The notes: generated by a model not told the origin, from the sequence alone. Numbered from the stretch's first letter, positions 10,953 to 20,216 are shown. The stretch is DNA of 64,000 bases from Candidatus Accumulibacter meliphilus (GCA_003332265.1 QPGA01000013.1:24393-88392); one strand, 5' to 3'. Made by a program: numbers and translations.

Positions 10953-11870
10953 ATGAAAATCGACAACGCGCAATTGGCGGCCTTCGCCGAAACTCTCCGC
11001 GAAGGTAGTTTCGACTTGGCTGCACGGAAGTTGAACGTAACCCCATCGGCAATCAGTCAGCGGATCAAGTTGCTGGAGGAGCGCATGGGGCAGGTGCTGA
11101 TCCAGCGCTCCACGCCCTGCCAGGCGACGGCCGCCGGCCGCCCCCTGCTACGCTACGCGGAAGAACTCGCCCTGCTGGAATCGGAGGCGCTCTCGGCACT
11201 GGGCGTGCTTGATGTCGACGCTGCTGGAGCCCCATCCAGCGTGCGCATCCCGATGGTGATCAACGCCGATTCTCTCGATAGCTGGTTCCTGGAGGTGTTC
11301 GATGATCTGGCCGCCAGCACGGCCATTACGCTGGATCTCCGGGTCGAAGATCAGGATCACTCGCTGCTCTTGCTGCGCGAAGGCGCGGTGATGGCTGGCG
11401 TCAGTGCCAATGCCAAAGCGATTCAGGGCTGCCGGGTCGAAGCGCTCGGCGTGATGCGCTATCTGGCCCTGGCCTCTCCGTCATATGTCGAGCGGCACTT
11501 CTCCGCGGGAGTCAATGCCGAATCGCTGAACGCTGCACCGATGTTGATGTTCAACAAGAAGGATGCCCTGCAACAGGCTTTTCTGGCGCAACTGACCGAT
11601 GCCGTCATCAAGCCGCCGACGCATTACCTACCGACCACCCGATCTTTTGGCGAAGCGGTATTGCGCGGCATGACCTGGGGAATGATCCCGGAACAACTGG
11701 CCGAGGCGCAACTGCAAGCGGGGCAACTGATCGAGCTCGCTGCGCCGCGTTGCCTGGACGTTCCACTGTTCTGGCATCGCTGGCGGATTACTTCGTCGGC
11801 GCTAGAGTCTCTAAGCCGACTGGTGCATAAAGCGGCAGGAAAGGCGTTACGCCAGACACCAGCCAGCTAG
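10953..11870 (+). CDS. argP: ArgP/IciA-type LysR transcriptional regulator
   Basis: A 305-residue LysR regulator. An N-terminal winged helix (about residues 1-60; AARKLNVTPSAISQRIKLLEERMG) is followed by a periplasmic-binding-like effector domain. The sequence fits the ArgP/LysG branch, which activates the basic amino-acid exporter argO/lysE in response to Arg or Lys. Divergent placement beside argO supports that role. Confidence 0.86.
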   Translation: MKIDNAQLAAFAETLREGSFDLAARKLNVTPSAISQRIKLLEERMGQVLIQRSTPCQATAAGRPLLRYAEELALLESEALSALGVLDVDAAGAPSSVRIPMVINADSLDSWFLEVFDDLAASTAITLDLRVEDQDHSLLLLREGAVMAGVSANAKAIQGCRVEALGVMRYLALASPSYVERHFSAGVNAESLNAAPMLMFNKKDALQQAFLAQLTDAVIKPPTHYLPTTRSFGEAVLRGMTWGMIPEQLAEAQLQAGQLIELAAPRCLDVPLFWHRWRITSSALESLSRLVHKAAGKALRQTPAS

Positions 11871-11927
11871 TGTGCGGCCCAGCCGGCGGTGGTCGCGGAC
11901 AGCCTGCGCAGTGGGCGGGTGGCTTAC

Positions 11928-12386
11928 TTACCAACCCCACAAAAGGCGTTTCGCCACCCAGCCCTTGACGCCATCGGAGCGTTCGACCTGCACCCAATCG
12001 CTCTTGGCGCCACGGGTGCGCAGCAGATCGTAACGTTCGGACTTGCCGACGATGCGATAACCGGTGCCCGGGCCGCTGCGCATATTGGCCACCGACGCCT
12101 TGACGATATAGTGTGGCTTGCGGTTGGTGAGGGACTTTGCCACCCATCCCTTGTCGTTTTCGAAGTCCTGTACCTGCAGCCAGCTGCCCTTGCGCTTGAG
12201 CACCTGCAACGGGTATCCACGCTTGAGTTCCCACATGACATCGGATCGAGTGCTGGGCCCCGAGCGCATGTTCACGATCGAACCCTTGATGCTGACCATG
12301 TCGCGAGCCAGCGCAGGTGACTGAATTAGTGCCATGCAAAAGCAGGCTATCGAGAAGAAACGTATCGCAGCGCGCTTCAAAACCAT
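11928..12386 (-). CDS. Exported protein with two bacterial SH3 domains
   Basis: A 152-residue protein with an N-terminal signal peptide (about residues 1-27, ending SPALA). Two tandem SH3b repeats follow, each with the NMRSGPSTRSD / NMRSGPGTGYR signature and a GWVAK end. SH3b domains in exported proteins generally bind cell-wall or other periplasmic ligands. No catalytic domain is present. Function beyond this is unknown. Confidence 0.75.
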   Translation of the reverse strand: MVLKRAAIRFFSIACFCMALIQSPALARDMVSIKGSIVNMRSGPSTRSDVMWELKRGYPLQVLKRKGSWLQVQDFENDKGWVAKSLTNRKPHYIVKASVANMRSGPGTGYRIVGKSERYDLLRTRGAKSDWVQVERSDGVKGWVAKRLLWGW

Positions 12387-12742
12387 GCAGTAAGACCTCC
12401 TGTGTTGTGGCGACTGTCACGGCAGTCGGACGCGGACCCGGCGCGCAGCAGGAAGAAGCACCTACTGACGGAAAGGGTCGCAAGGTTTGTCGAATGATCT
12501 CACGATCAAGACAAGCCGAATTAGCGTGAATAGGCGCGAATAGGCGCGAATAGGCGATTGTCGTCGCCCTGCTGCGTGGCGCCAAAGCCGCATGACGCGC
12601 CTGCACCTGTCACATCCGGCGGCAGGTCCGGGGACGTTGCGGAGCATTTGTCGCGCATGAAGGACAGGAACTCAGCGCTAGCGAGGACAGTATATGAGCA
12701 CCCAGCAAGCGGCGTCAATCGCGAAGCCCTGGCACAGCTCAC
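12387..12742. other. Gene-free stretch with a short tandem repeat
   Basis: I see no coding signal in this 356-bp gap. It contains 2.9 copies of the 10-bp unit GAATAGGCGC at 12528-12556. The promoter of the SH3 protein is expected in its left part. Confidence 0.6.
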
Positions 12743-13243
12743 TCAGGTGCGCGCTGGCAGCACCCAGTTCGCACGCGGGTAGTGGCAGGTGTAGCCGTTG
12801 GGAAAGTGCTCAAGATAATCCTGATGATCGGGCTCTGCCTCCCAGAAATCACCGACCGCTTCGAGTTCCGTGACCACCTTGCCTGGCCACAGGCCCGAGG
12901 CGTTTACGTCGGCGATGGTGTCAAGGGCGACTTGCTTCTGCGCCTCGTCAACATAGTAAATTGCCGAGCGATAGGATGAACCTCGGTCATTACCTTGGCG
13001 GTTTCTGGTTGTGGGATCGTGTATCTGGAAAAAAACTTCCAGAATGCGGCGATACGAAATCTGCTCCGGATGGAACAGAATCTCGATGCCTTCTGCATGC
13101 GTGCCGTGCTTACGGTAAGTGGCGTTGGGGACATCGCCGCCGGTATAACCCACCCGGGTGGCCGCAACCCCCGGCAACTTACGAATCAGGTCTTGCATAC
13201 CCCAAAAACAGCCACCCGCCAGAACAGCGCGTTCCTTGGCCAT
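12743..13243 (-). CDS. msrA: Peptide methionine sulfoxide reductase A
   Basis: Reduces methionine-S-sulfoxide in proteins or free form. It has 166 residues with the catalytic GCFWG motif at residues 11-15 (Cys12), and the conserved YTGG and [10 protein letters not shown] segments. Its start overlaps the msrB stop by one base (TAATG), so the two are translationally coupled. No obvious C-terminal resolving cysteine is present, so recycling may depend on thioredoxin in a different way. Confidence 0.94.
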   Translation of the reverse strand: MAKERAVLAGGCFWGMQDLIRKLPGVAATRVGYTGGDVPNATYRKHGTHAEGIEILFHPEQISYRRILEVFFQIHDPTTRNRQGNDRGSSYRSAIYYVDEAQKQVALDTIADVNASGLWPGKVVTELEAVGDFWEAEPDHQDYLEHFPNGYTCHYPRANWVLPART

Positions 13244-13689
13244 TACTTGTCCTCCACTTGATCAAGGTACTCGCCATAGCCCGCAGCTTCCATGTCATGG
13301 CGATGGATGAAGCGCAGCGAAGCAGAGTTTATGCAGTAGCGCAGACCACCACGATCCCTGGGGCCGTCCGGAAACACGTGCCCCAGGTGGCTGTCGCCAT
13401 GAACAGAGCGGACTTCGGTGCGCAGCATGCCATGGCTGGCATCCCTCAACTCATTGATATGCGCAGGCTCGATGGGTCGGGCAAAGCTGGGCCAGCCGCA
13501 ACCTGACTCAAACATCTCTGACGACGCGAACAGTGGTTCGCCCGATACGATATCCACGTAGATGCCTGGCTCGGGATTGTGAAGATACTCGCCCGTTCCT
13601 GGTCTCTCGGTACCGCTCTGCTGAGTCACACGAAACTGTTCCGGAGTCAGGGCGGCAATCGCGGCGTCGGACTTTTCGTAAGATTTCAT
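13243..13689 (-). CDS. msrB: Peptide methionine-R-sulfoxide reductase B
   Basis: Reduces methionine-R-sulfoxide and complements MsrA. It has 148 residues with the SelR fold signatures SGCGWPSF and HLGHVF. The catalytic cysteine is Cys119 in [11 protein letters not shown]. The two CxxC zinc-binding pairs of many MsrB proteins are absent, placing it in the zinc-free class. It is first gene of the msrB-msrA pair. Confidence 0.94.
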   Translation of the reverse strand: MKSYEKSDAAIAALTPEQFRVTQQSGTERPGTGEYLHNPEPGIYVDIVSGEPLFASSEMFESGCGWPSFARPIEPAHINELRDASHGMLRTEVRSVHGDSHLGHVFPDGPRDRGGLRYCINSASLRFIHRHDMEAAGYGEYLDQVEDK

Positions 13690-13829
13690 TCGCTTCTCCT
13701 CGATACACTGCTATGAGGGTTTCATGTCCGCACTTGGTTCCCCAAGCTGCAAGCTCAGAGGCTTGCGCAGACTCATCGTGCAGCGTTCACTTCTGCGCAG
13801 GGTTGGCGAGGTCCGGTTAGCTTGCGGGG

Positions 13830-15590
13830 CTACTTCGACTGATCGACTCGTTCGCTCAAATCCCGGGCGGCAAGCTCGCGGGCGAGCGCCTCCTCGACCG
13901 AGCGTTGTACCGTGGTGAAACCTTTGGCTTCGACAATCAGCCCGTTCGGCGTCAGCACGGAAAGCGTGACGGCAGCACCGGCAAGCGCGGTAAGCTCCTT
14001 CGCCACCCTGCCCACCTCGGCTGGCTGGAGGACCCTGGCGCTGACCACTTCCGCTCGCACCTCCCATTTGTCGCCATGCTTCGCCGCATCAATACTGTCG
14101 ACAAAAGTATTCTGGACCTGCTCCAGCGCAGTCTTCCCACGGGTTTCAACTTTTTCCTGGAGCGTCCGGTCGGCTGCAGTCATCGGCGAGAACTGTGCGT
14201 CACCGAGCAGCACACGCCCCTTGGCGGTGACATCGCTGGTGGTTGTAGCACGCACCAGCAAAGTGGCGGTCTCATCGCCAGCCCGCTGGCGAATTCGTTC
14301 CTGGGCAAGCTTGACCTGCGAGGGAACCGGCGGACGCGCACCGGAAACGGTCGCAACGATCAGCGGACCGATCGGCAAATGGACAAGTTGCACATCCAGC
14401 AACTCGAAGTTTTGCCGGCGGCTCACCAATTCCCGGAGCGTCTGCTCGGCAGCTTCCGTCAGCCGGACATTGGGCGTCACGCTGGCGGCAATGAAGTCGC
14501 CATTGAGATTGACCGTCGGCAGGAGATTCGCCGAACCCGCTGCCGCCACGTCATGAGTGATGGCACACCTGACGAACAGGCTGATCGGGCGATTGACGCT
14601 ATCGGCAATGGCATGCTGCATGGCCTCGACCTTCTGCGGGGTGAATGATCGCGGCGTAGTGACCGTCGCCAGCACATTGACCGAGCCGTCCGCGTCCTGA
14701 TCATAGATGACTCTCGCCAGCCGGGCGCCGGGATTATCTGCAATGGCGTGCTCGATGGTGGTGACAATGGCCTGGTTGAGGCGCCAGTCGTCGATGGTGA
14801 CGATGAGTTGACGGGTGAGGATGGTGGCGACGGCGAGCAGGCCGATGCCGGTAGCGGAAAAGCGCTTCAGTAAGTCGGTTCGCGTGCCTATCTCGGCGCG
14901 GGTGACGAATCCAGCCAGAATGAAAATGGCCGCCGAAACAGCCAGTATCGTCAGGAAGTTGGCAAAGAACAGCAGGAAGGCTCCCCAGGCGCCATCGAAA
15001 GCTCCGAAGGCCAAAGACAGGCCGGAGGTGGCGAGCGGCGGCGTCAGCGAGGTGGCAATCGCCACTCCTGGCAGCGCCGGACTGGTGCGCTCATCAACCA
15101 TCGCCAGGCCACCGGCGAGACCAGCCAGTGCCGCCACGAAGACATCGAGCAGCGATGGCTTGGTGCGCGCCAGCATTTCCGGCGTCACTTCCAGGGCAAA
15201 CGGCAACAGACCCAGGAGTAAGGCAAAGGCGATGATCAGCAGTACGCCGCCGAACTCGGCGACCAGCGCATTTCGCAACAAATGCAAATCGCCGCGGGAC
15301 AGCGCCAGGGCAATGCCGAAAATCGGCGCCATCAGTGGCGAGACGAGCATGGCGCCGATGACCACGGCCGCACTGTTGGCCAACAGGCCGAAGGCAGCGA
15401 TGCCGCCCGACGCCAGCAGCAGCACATAGTAAAGCGGGCTCGGTATGGAGCCGCTCGTCGTATCGTCGATCACCTGCGCCTTACGTTCCGGCGATACGGA
15501 CCACAAGGCAAGCAGCGGCACATCGAGATTGCTCCGCTCTGCACTCAAATCGGGACTGACGGGAGCTCCTGCAGCGCCATTACTATTCAT
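13830..15590 (-). CDS. DUF389 (TIGR00341-like) multi-pass membrane protein
   Basis: A 586-residue protein of unknown function. The N-terminal third to half is strongly hydrophobic, with six or more membrane segments (first LYYVLLLASGGIAAFGLL) including the conserved VVIGAMLVSPLMAPIFG block of DUF389. The C-terminal half is soluble and mixed alpha/beta. I chose ATG 15590 because the longer in-frame start would translate the dispersed repeat (MSRIRDFHIK). It is monocistronic as far as seen. Confidence 0.8.
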   Translation of the reverse strand: MNSNGAAGAPVSPDLSAERSNLDVPLLALWSVSPERKAQVIDDTTSGSIPSPLYYVLLLASGGIAAFGLLANSAAVVIGAMLVSPLMAPIFGIALALSRGDLHLLRNALVAEFGGVLLIIAFALLLGLLPFALEVTPEMLARTKPSLLDVFVAALAGLAGGLAMVDERTSPALPGVAIATSLTPPLATSGLSLAFGAFDGAWGAFLLFFANFLTILAVSAAIFILAGFVTRAEIGTRTDLLKRFSATGIGLLAVATILTRQLIVTIDDWRLNQAIVTTIEHAIADNPGARLARVIYDQDADGSVNVLATVTTPRSFTPQKVEAMQHAIADSVNRPISLFVRCAITHDVAAAGSANLLPTVNLNGDFIAASVTPNVRLTEAAEQTLRELVSRRQNFELLDVQLVHLPIGPLIVATVSGARPPVPSQVKLAQERIRQRAGDETATLLVRATTTSDVTAKGRVLLGDAQFSPMTAADRTLQEKVETRGKTALEQVQNTFVDSIDAAKHGDKWEVRAEVVSARVLQPAEVGRVAKELTALAGAAVTLSVLTPNGLIVEAKGFTTVQRSVEEALARELAARDLSERVDQSK

Positions 15591-15609
15591 GACGAAGGCT
15601 GTCGGTAAC

Positions 15610-15809
15610 TTAATGTGAAAGTCGCGTATGCGACTCACGAACCTCCCTTCTCCCCCTGCGGGAGAAGGGCCGGGGGTGAGGCGGGGACTTCAGGGAGCAT
15701 GCTCGCTGCCCGGCGAACGATTCCGGCGTGCAAGCCGGAATGCGCACTGCAAGTGAGAGGGGGACGGTCATGACTTTCATCATCCGGGGTATCTCGACTG
15801 TCATGACCG
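15610..15809 (+). repeat. Dispersed repeat unit carrying a nested 75-bp insertion
   Basis: Modules A (TTAATGTGAAAGTCGCG), B (CCCTTCTCCC hairpin) and D (CGGTCATGAC...GTCATGACCG) are present as in other units. The C module is split by about 75 extra bases containing a perfect inverted repeat ATTCCGGC (15720-15727) / GCCGGAAT (15734-15741). The right edge supplies the TAA stop of the neighbouring lipoprotein gene. Confidence 0.85.
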
Positions 15810-16316
15810 TTAGTAGGGATTAAAAATCGACGGCGCGAGAGTAGGCGTCGAAGGTGTGCTCGCTGGCGCGGCGGCCGCTGGTGACGGCGGCGCGGCGGCT
15901 TCGAGCGCTGGCGGCGAACTTGGCTCCACCGCCGGCGTGCTCGCGGCTTCGTGGGCCGCTTGCGGCGAGTTTTGCGTCGGCAGACGCCAGAGAAGCTTCG
16001 CGTTTTCTACCCAACCAGTCTCGCCGGTCGACTCGACGCGCACGTGCGCAAAGCCTCTATCGAGTTGGTCGCGGTAGAGCTTCGTGTACTGTGGCAGCTG
16101 CGTAATGATGGCACCGCCGATGCTCTTGTGCAGTGGCAGACTGGATGAACCAGTGTAATAGACGCCGCCCTCTTCCCTGGCCCCCGAGCCGCTTCTCTCG
16201 GGAGCACCCGTGCCCATATCCGGGAGGTACTTCGTGACCGTCGAACACGCGCCCAATCCCGCGACGAGCAGAGCAGAGAAGAGTAGGGAAAGGAGGCGTT
16301 TTGAGTTGTCGATCAT
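15810..16316 (-). CDS. Lipoprotein with SH3-like domain and Pro/Ala-rich tail
   Basis: A 168-residue protein with a lipoprotein signal peptide; the lipobox LGAC puts the lipidated residue at Cys24. An SH3-like segment occupies about residues 50-112 (ending TGETGWVENAKLLW). The last 55 residues are Ala/Pro/Ser-rich and probably disordered. The stop codon is formed at the junction with the dispersed repeat, so the original C-terminus may have been altered by repeat insertion. Family and function are not identified. Confidence 0.6.
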   Translation of the reverse strand: MIDNSKRLLSLLFSALLVAGLGACSTVTKYLPDMGTGAPERSGSGAREEGGVYYTGSSSLPLHKSIGGAIITQLPQYTKLYRDQLDRGFAHVRVESTGETGWVENAKLLWRLPTQNSPQAAHEAASTPAVEPSSPPALEAAAPPSPAAAAPASTPSTPTLAPSIFNPY

Positions 16317-16600
16317 TCCAGAAACCCCAAGAAACGACGCTATCGGCGATGCTTCAAGGCGTCAACGGATAGCAGAAGCGTCGCGCCGGCAGCATAATGC
16401 CGCGCTTCGCAAGAAGCCGCAAGAGGGCAATTGCTGGCCGCGCGGACGGGTCAGTACAAGCACTGAAATTTGCGCCTGAGGCAGCAGGATAGGCAACTGC
16501 TGCACTAGTTCTCGGCGTTCTCGACGCGGCTTTCAGGAGGCTTTAAAGCCGCAGGGGGCGTCAAGGTGACGGTAACCTCAGGCCTTTGAGAGAAATCGCC
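16317..16600. other. Gene-free stretch with an inverted repeat downstream of the importer operon
   Basis: No gene is visible. An inverted repeat GCGGCTTT (16526-16533) / AAAGCCGC (16545-16552) could be a transcript-end hairpin for the importer operon, but no U-tract follows on the minus strand. Confidence 0.35.
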
Positions 16601-17383
16601 TTACTTGAGGTTGCCCGACAGGAATTGCTGCAGACGTTCGCTGTTTGGCTTGCTCAACACTTCCTGGGGGTTGCCTTCTTCCTCAACCCGCCCCTGATGA
16701 ACAAAGATCACGTGGTTCGCGACTTCGCGCGCGAAGCCCATTTCGTGGGTGACGACCAGCATCGTGCGTCCCTCTTCGGCAATCGAGCGCATCACTTTGA
16801 GGACGTCACCAACCAGTTCCGGATCAAGGGCGGAGGTGGGTTCATCAAACAATAGCGCCTCGGGTTCCATCGCCAGGGCACGCGCAATCGCCACCCGCTG
16901 TTGCTGGCCGCCGGACATGTGCGCCGGGTAAGTGTCGCGAAATTCCCAGACGCCGACGCGTTCGAGATAGCGCTCGGCACGTTCCATGGCCTCTCTTTTT
17001 GGCAGGCCAAGCACATGGATCGGTGCTTCGATGATGTTTTCCAGCACCGTCATGTGAGCCCATAGATTGAAGTGCTGGAAGACCATCGACAGACGGGTGC
17101 GGATTCTCTGCAGTTGCTTCGGGTCGGCAACCTTGAGTTCATCTTTCTTGCCAGGAAGCAGCTTTACCTCCTCGCCGGCGACAATGATCCGTCCGGAAGT
17201 CGGCTGCTCAAGGAAATTGATGCAGCGTAGCCAGGTGCTCTTGCCGGAGCCGGACGAACCGATGATGCTGATCACGTCACCGGCATTGGCGGTGAGCGAC
17301 ACGCCTTTGAGTACTTCGTTGTCGCCGTACTGCTTGTGCAGGTTCTCGACACGGAGGAGTTCTTTGCTCGCCTTGTGGGTCAT
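16601..17383 (-). CDS. hisP: Basic amino-acid ABC transporter ATPase (HisP/GlnQ type)
   Basis: A 260-residue ABC ATPase of the polar amino-acid uptake family. Walker A GSSGSGKST, Q-loop FQHFNLWAHMT, signature MSGGQQQR, Walker B LLFDEPTSALD and H-loop THEMG are all present. The QHFNLWAHMT segment matches HisP/ArtP-like proteins for His/Arg/Lys/Orn import. The ATG at 17383 (MTHKASKELL) is preferred over an upstream start inside hisM. It is the last gene of the importer operon, 14 bp after hisM. Confidence 0.87.
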   Translation of the reverse strand: MTHKASKELLRVENLHKQYGDNEVLKGVSLTANAGDVISIIGSSGSGKSTWLRCINFLEQPTSGRIIVAGEEVKLLPGKKDELKVADPKQLQRIRTRLSMVFQHFNLWAHMTVLENIIEAPIHVLGLPKREAMERAERYLERVGVWEFRDTYPAHMSGGQQQRVAIARALAMEPEALLFDEPTSALDPELVGDVLKVMRSIAEEGRTMLVVTHEMGFAREVANHVIFVHQGRVEEEGNPQEVLSKPNSERLQQFLSGNLK

Positions 17384-17397
17384 GGCAGTCTTTCCGA

Positions 17398-18132
17398 TCA
17401 GTCTTTTTGAGCGCTGGCGCTGCGGCGCGGCTGCAGATGGGCCAGCCACCGGTTTTCAGCGACTCGGAACAGCCCAACCAGGACAAAGGTCACGGCAAGG
17501 TAGAGCAGTCCGGCAAAAATGAAGGCCTCAAAAGGCGCGTAATGGCGTGAATAGACGTTGCGTGCCGCACCGGTCAAGTCGACCAGCGTCACCGCGCTGG
17601 CTATCGCGGAGCCTTGCAGCATCAGAATCACTTCGTTGCTAAGCGGCGGCAGCGCCCGACGCAAGGCCGACGGCAGAATGATTCGGCGCAGTGCCGTGCT
17701 GCGCGTCATGCCCATTGCCGTGGCTGCCTCGACTTCGCCGTGCGGCGTGTTGCGGATCGCGCCGGCAAACATTTCGAGCTGGTAAGCGCAGGTATTCAGG
17801 GTGAAAGCCAACAGGGCGCAGAAATAGGCGTCGCGGAACAGCAGCCAGAACGGGTTACCGGCCTCCCACATTCCTTGCATCCATTCGCTCTGCCCAACGC
17901 CGTAGTAGATCAGCAGCAACTGGACGAGCATCGGCGTGCCGCGGAAGAAGTAGGTGTAGGCGCGCACCGGAGCACTCACCCAGGGGTTCTTCGACAGGCG
18001 AGCGATCGACAGCGGCACGGCAAAGCCGAAACCGACGACAAGGGCGATGGCCGTCAGATGCAGAGTCATCCACAGCCCGCGCCAGAATTCAGGCAAGCTG
18101 CCAGTAACGACGGTCAGATCAAACCATTCCAT
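17398..18132 (-). CDS. hisM: Basic amino-acid ABC transporter permease (HisM-like)
   Basis: A 244-residue inner-membrane permease of the His/Glu/Gln/Arg/opine family with about five membrane helices. The EAA-type loop is visible (EVEAATAMGMTRSTALRRIILPSALR). The start is ATG 18132, which has AAGGAG seven bases upstream; longer frames run into the repeat array. It pairs with the HisQ-like permease. The 256-bp gap to that gene is mostly filled by two repeat units. Confidence 0.87.
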   Translation of the reverse strand: MEWFDLTVVTGSLPEFWRGLWMTLHLTAIALVVGFGFAVPLSIARLSKNPWVSAPVRAYTYFFRGTPMLVQLLLIYYGVGQSEWMQGMWEAGNPFWLLFRDAYFCALLAFTLNTCAYQLEMFAGAIRNTPHGEVEAATAMGMTRSTALRRIILPSALRRALPPLSNEVILMLQGSAIASAVTLVDLTGAARNVYSRHYAPFEAFIFAGLLYLAVTFVLVGLFRVAENRWLAHLQPRRSASAQKD

Positions 18133-18142
18133 GCGTCGCTCC

Positions 18143-18388
18143 TTAATGTGAAAGTCGCGCACGCGACTCACGAAACTCCCGTCTCCCCTCCCGGGAGAAG
18201 GGTCAGGGGAAGAGGGAAACGGTCATGACTTTCATGACTTGGGGTGTCTCCACGTGTCATGGCCGTTAATGTGAAAGTCGCGCAAGCGACTCACGAAACA
18301 CCCTTCTCCCCCTGCGGGAGAAGGGCCGGGGGAAGAGGGAGGCGGTCATGACTTTCATGATCTGGGGTGTCTCGACATGTCATGACCG
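18143..18388 (+). repeat. Two tandem units of the dispersed repeat between hisQ and hisM
   Basis: Two direct units (18143-18265 and 18266-18388), each about 123 bp with modules A-B-C-D. They sit inside a co-directional operon, between hisQ (stop at the array edge) and the hisM ribosome-binding site. Transcripts through the array would carry several stable hairpins, which could alter the stoichiometry of the importer subunits. Confidence 0.9.
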
Positions 18389-19081
18389 CTAAACGTTCGC
18401 TTCCCGGACGCCGACGTTGTAGCGACGCTCCAGCCGTTGCAGCACCGCGTTCGAGACGCTGGTCATCGTCAGGTACAGCACGCAGACGGCGAGATAGAAG
18501 GCGAAAGGCTGGTGCGTCGTGCGGCCGGCCTGATCGGCCAGCCAGGTCATATCGGACAGGCCGATCATGGAGACGATGGCGGTGCTCTTGAGCAGGACCA
18601 GCCAGTTATTGCCCATGCCCGGCAGCGCGTAACGCAGCATTTGCGGAAAAAGGATGCGCCGGAACACCTGCCAGCCGCTCATCCCGTAAGCGCGGCCGGC
18701 TTCCATTTGGCCCACCGGGACGGCTTGAAAGGCGCCGCGAAAAGTCTCGGTGAAATAGGCGCCAAAAATCAACCCGATGGTCAACACGCCGGCGGCAAAA
18801 GCATTCAGCTCGATCATGTCCCATTCCAAATAGTCACTGATCTGATTGAGCAATACCTGACCACCGTAAAAAACCAGGAGCATCATCACCAGATCGGGGA
18901 CGCCGCGGAGGATCGTGGTATACAACGCCGTCCACCAGCGCAGTGGCGCGATCTTCGACAGCTTGCAGGCGGCGCCGAACAGGCCGGTGCTGACCGCAAG
19001 CAGCAGCGACAGAACGGCCACCTGGAGAGTGACCCAGGCGCCGGCCAGCAAGCTCGGTGAGTATTCGATCAGGACATCCAT
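18389..19081 (-). CDS. hisQ: Basic amino-acid ABC transporter permease (HisQ-like)
   Basis: A 230-residue permease with the same fold as HisM; the EAA loop reads AGRAYGMSGWQVFRRILFPQMLR. The ATG at 19081 is preceded by an AGGAAG-like site. It lies 94 bp downstream of the binding protein gene. Its TAG stop directly abuts the repeat array, so the last residues may have been set by repeat insertion. Confidence 0.87.
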   Translation of the reverse strand: MDVLIEYSPSLLAGAWVTLQVAVLSLLLAVSTGLFGAACKLSKIAPLRWWTALYTTILRGVPDLVMMLLVFYGGQVLLNQISDYLEWDMIELNAFAAGVLTIGLIFGAYFTETFRGAFQAVPVGQMEAGRAYGMSGWQVFRRILFPQMLRYALPGMGNNWLVLLKSTAIVSMIGLSDMTWLADQAGRTTHQPFAFYLAVCVLYLTMTSVSNAVLQRLERRYNVGVREANV

Positions 19082-19175
19082 GGGCGGGTGCTTCCTCAGG
19101 TTGCGCGGCTGCCAGGGCCGGGTCAGCAACAGGTAGCGCCCGCCGCGTTGGCGGCCGGCGCTTCACAGCGAGACA

Positions 19176-19967
19176 TCACTGGCCGTAGATATCCATCGGG
19201 AAGTACTTCTTGCGGATCTCGTCATAGCTGCCATTGGCACGTACCGCATCCAGCGCCTTGTTGAGCTGCTCCTTGAGTTCCTTGTCCTTCTTGCGGATCG
19301 CGATGCCGATCCCTTCACCGATGACCGCGCGCTCTTCGGCGTTCTTGCCGAAATACTGATCACCAGCAACCGCGTAGCCAGAACCCTCAGGCTTGGTCAG
19401 GAAACCGGCGTAGGCTTCCCAGTAGTCGACAAAGCTGGCATCGACGCGGCCCGATTTGAGGTCCAGGTAGGCTTCATCCTGCTTGCCGTAGCGAACCACT
19501 TCCACACCCTTGCCATCCCAGTACTTGGTGGCGAAGTTGTCGGAAACAGTGCCGCGCTGAACAGCAATTTTCTTGCCCTGCAGGGAGGCCAGCTCCGGTC
19601 GCAGCGGTGAGCCATCCTTGGCAATCAGGACAACCGGCGAGGCGTAGTACTTGTGGGTGAAGTCGACCTTGGCTTTTCTTTCCGCGGTAATGGACATCGA
19701 GGCGACGATGGCGTCGAACTTGCGCGCCATCAGGGCGGGGATCATGCCGTCCCATTCCTGCTTCACCCAGGTGCATTTGGCCTTCATCTCGGCGCACAAG
19801 GCGTTGCCGATATCAATGTCGAAGCCCTTCAAGGCGCCATCGGCAGAGACTTCATTGAACGGCGGGTAAGCGCCTTCGGAGGCCATGCGAATTTCCTTCC
19901 ACTCCTTGGCCGAAACACCGACCGACGAGAGCGCCAGGAGCGCTGACAGCAGCAGGGCTTTTTTCAT
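19176..19967 (-). CDS. hisJ: Periplasmic basic amino-acid binding protein (HisJ/ArgT-like)
   Basis: A 263-residue solute-binding protein of family 3. It has a signal peptide (MKKALLLSALLALSSVGVSA) and the conserved SEGAYPPFNEV and GFDIDIGNALCAEMKAKCTWV segments typical of Lys/Arg/Orn/His binding proteins. ATG 19967 has GAGGAG nine bases upstream. It is the first and presumably most expressed gene of the importer operon. The exact ligand among His, Arg, Lys and Orn is not resolved. Confidence 0.9.
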   Translation of the reverse strand: MKKALLLSALLALSSVGVSAKEWKEIRMASEGAYPPFNEVSADGALKGFDIDIGNALCAEMKAKCTWVKQEWDGMIPALMARKFDAIVASMSITAERKAKVDFTHKYYASPVVLIAKDGSPLRPELASLQGKKIAVQRGTVSDNFATKYWDGKGVEVVRYGKQDEAYLDLKSGRVDASFVDYWEAYAGFLTKPEGSGYAVAGDQYFGKNAEERAVIGEGIGIAIRKKDKELKEQLNKALDAVRANGSYDEIRKKYFPMDIYGQ

Positions 19968-20114
19968 TCTTTTACTCCTCCAGAGTTGAGACCAGCAAAT
20001 GGTGGCAAGAAAGCCCGTCTTGAGCAACGGTTTCCGTTGCGCATAGTACAACGCTGCAGAGCTGTGGCAATGAAGATTGCGACAAAGCGACGAAACACGA
20101 AGCGCTTGTATCTG

Positions 20115-20216
20115 ACGGGCGCAATCATCAGCGTCAACGCGGCCTTCTGCGAGATTACCGGCTACGCCGCGCCGGAGGTGATCGGCCCTGCACGACCACT
20201 GGCCCCACAGCAGGCG
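20115..20216 (+). pseudogene. Relic of a PAS domain
   Basis: About 34 codons read GAIISVNAAFCEITGYAAPE and continue VIGPARPLAPQQ, which matches the core of a PAS domain (VN.AFCEITGY...EVIG). No kinase, GGDEF or other partner domain follows: the frame stops at 20237 and trxC occupies the opposite strand. It looks like a remnant of a deleted sensor protein in the 279-bp gap between hisJ and trxC. Confidence 0.6.

Noticed and set aside
16526..16552. Rho-independent terminator after hisP
   Set aside because: A stem is present, but the minus strand has no U-tract after it.
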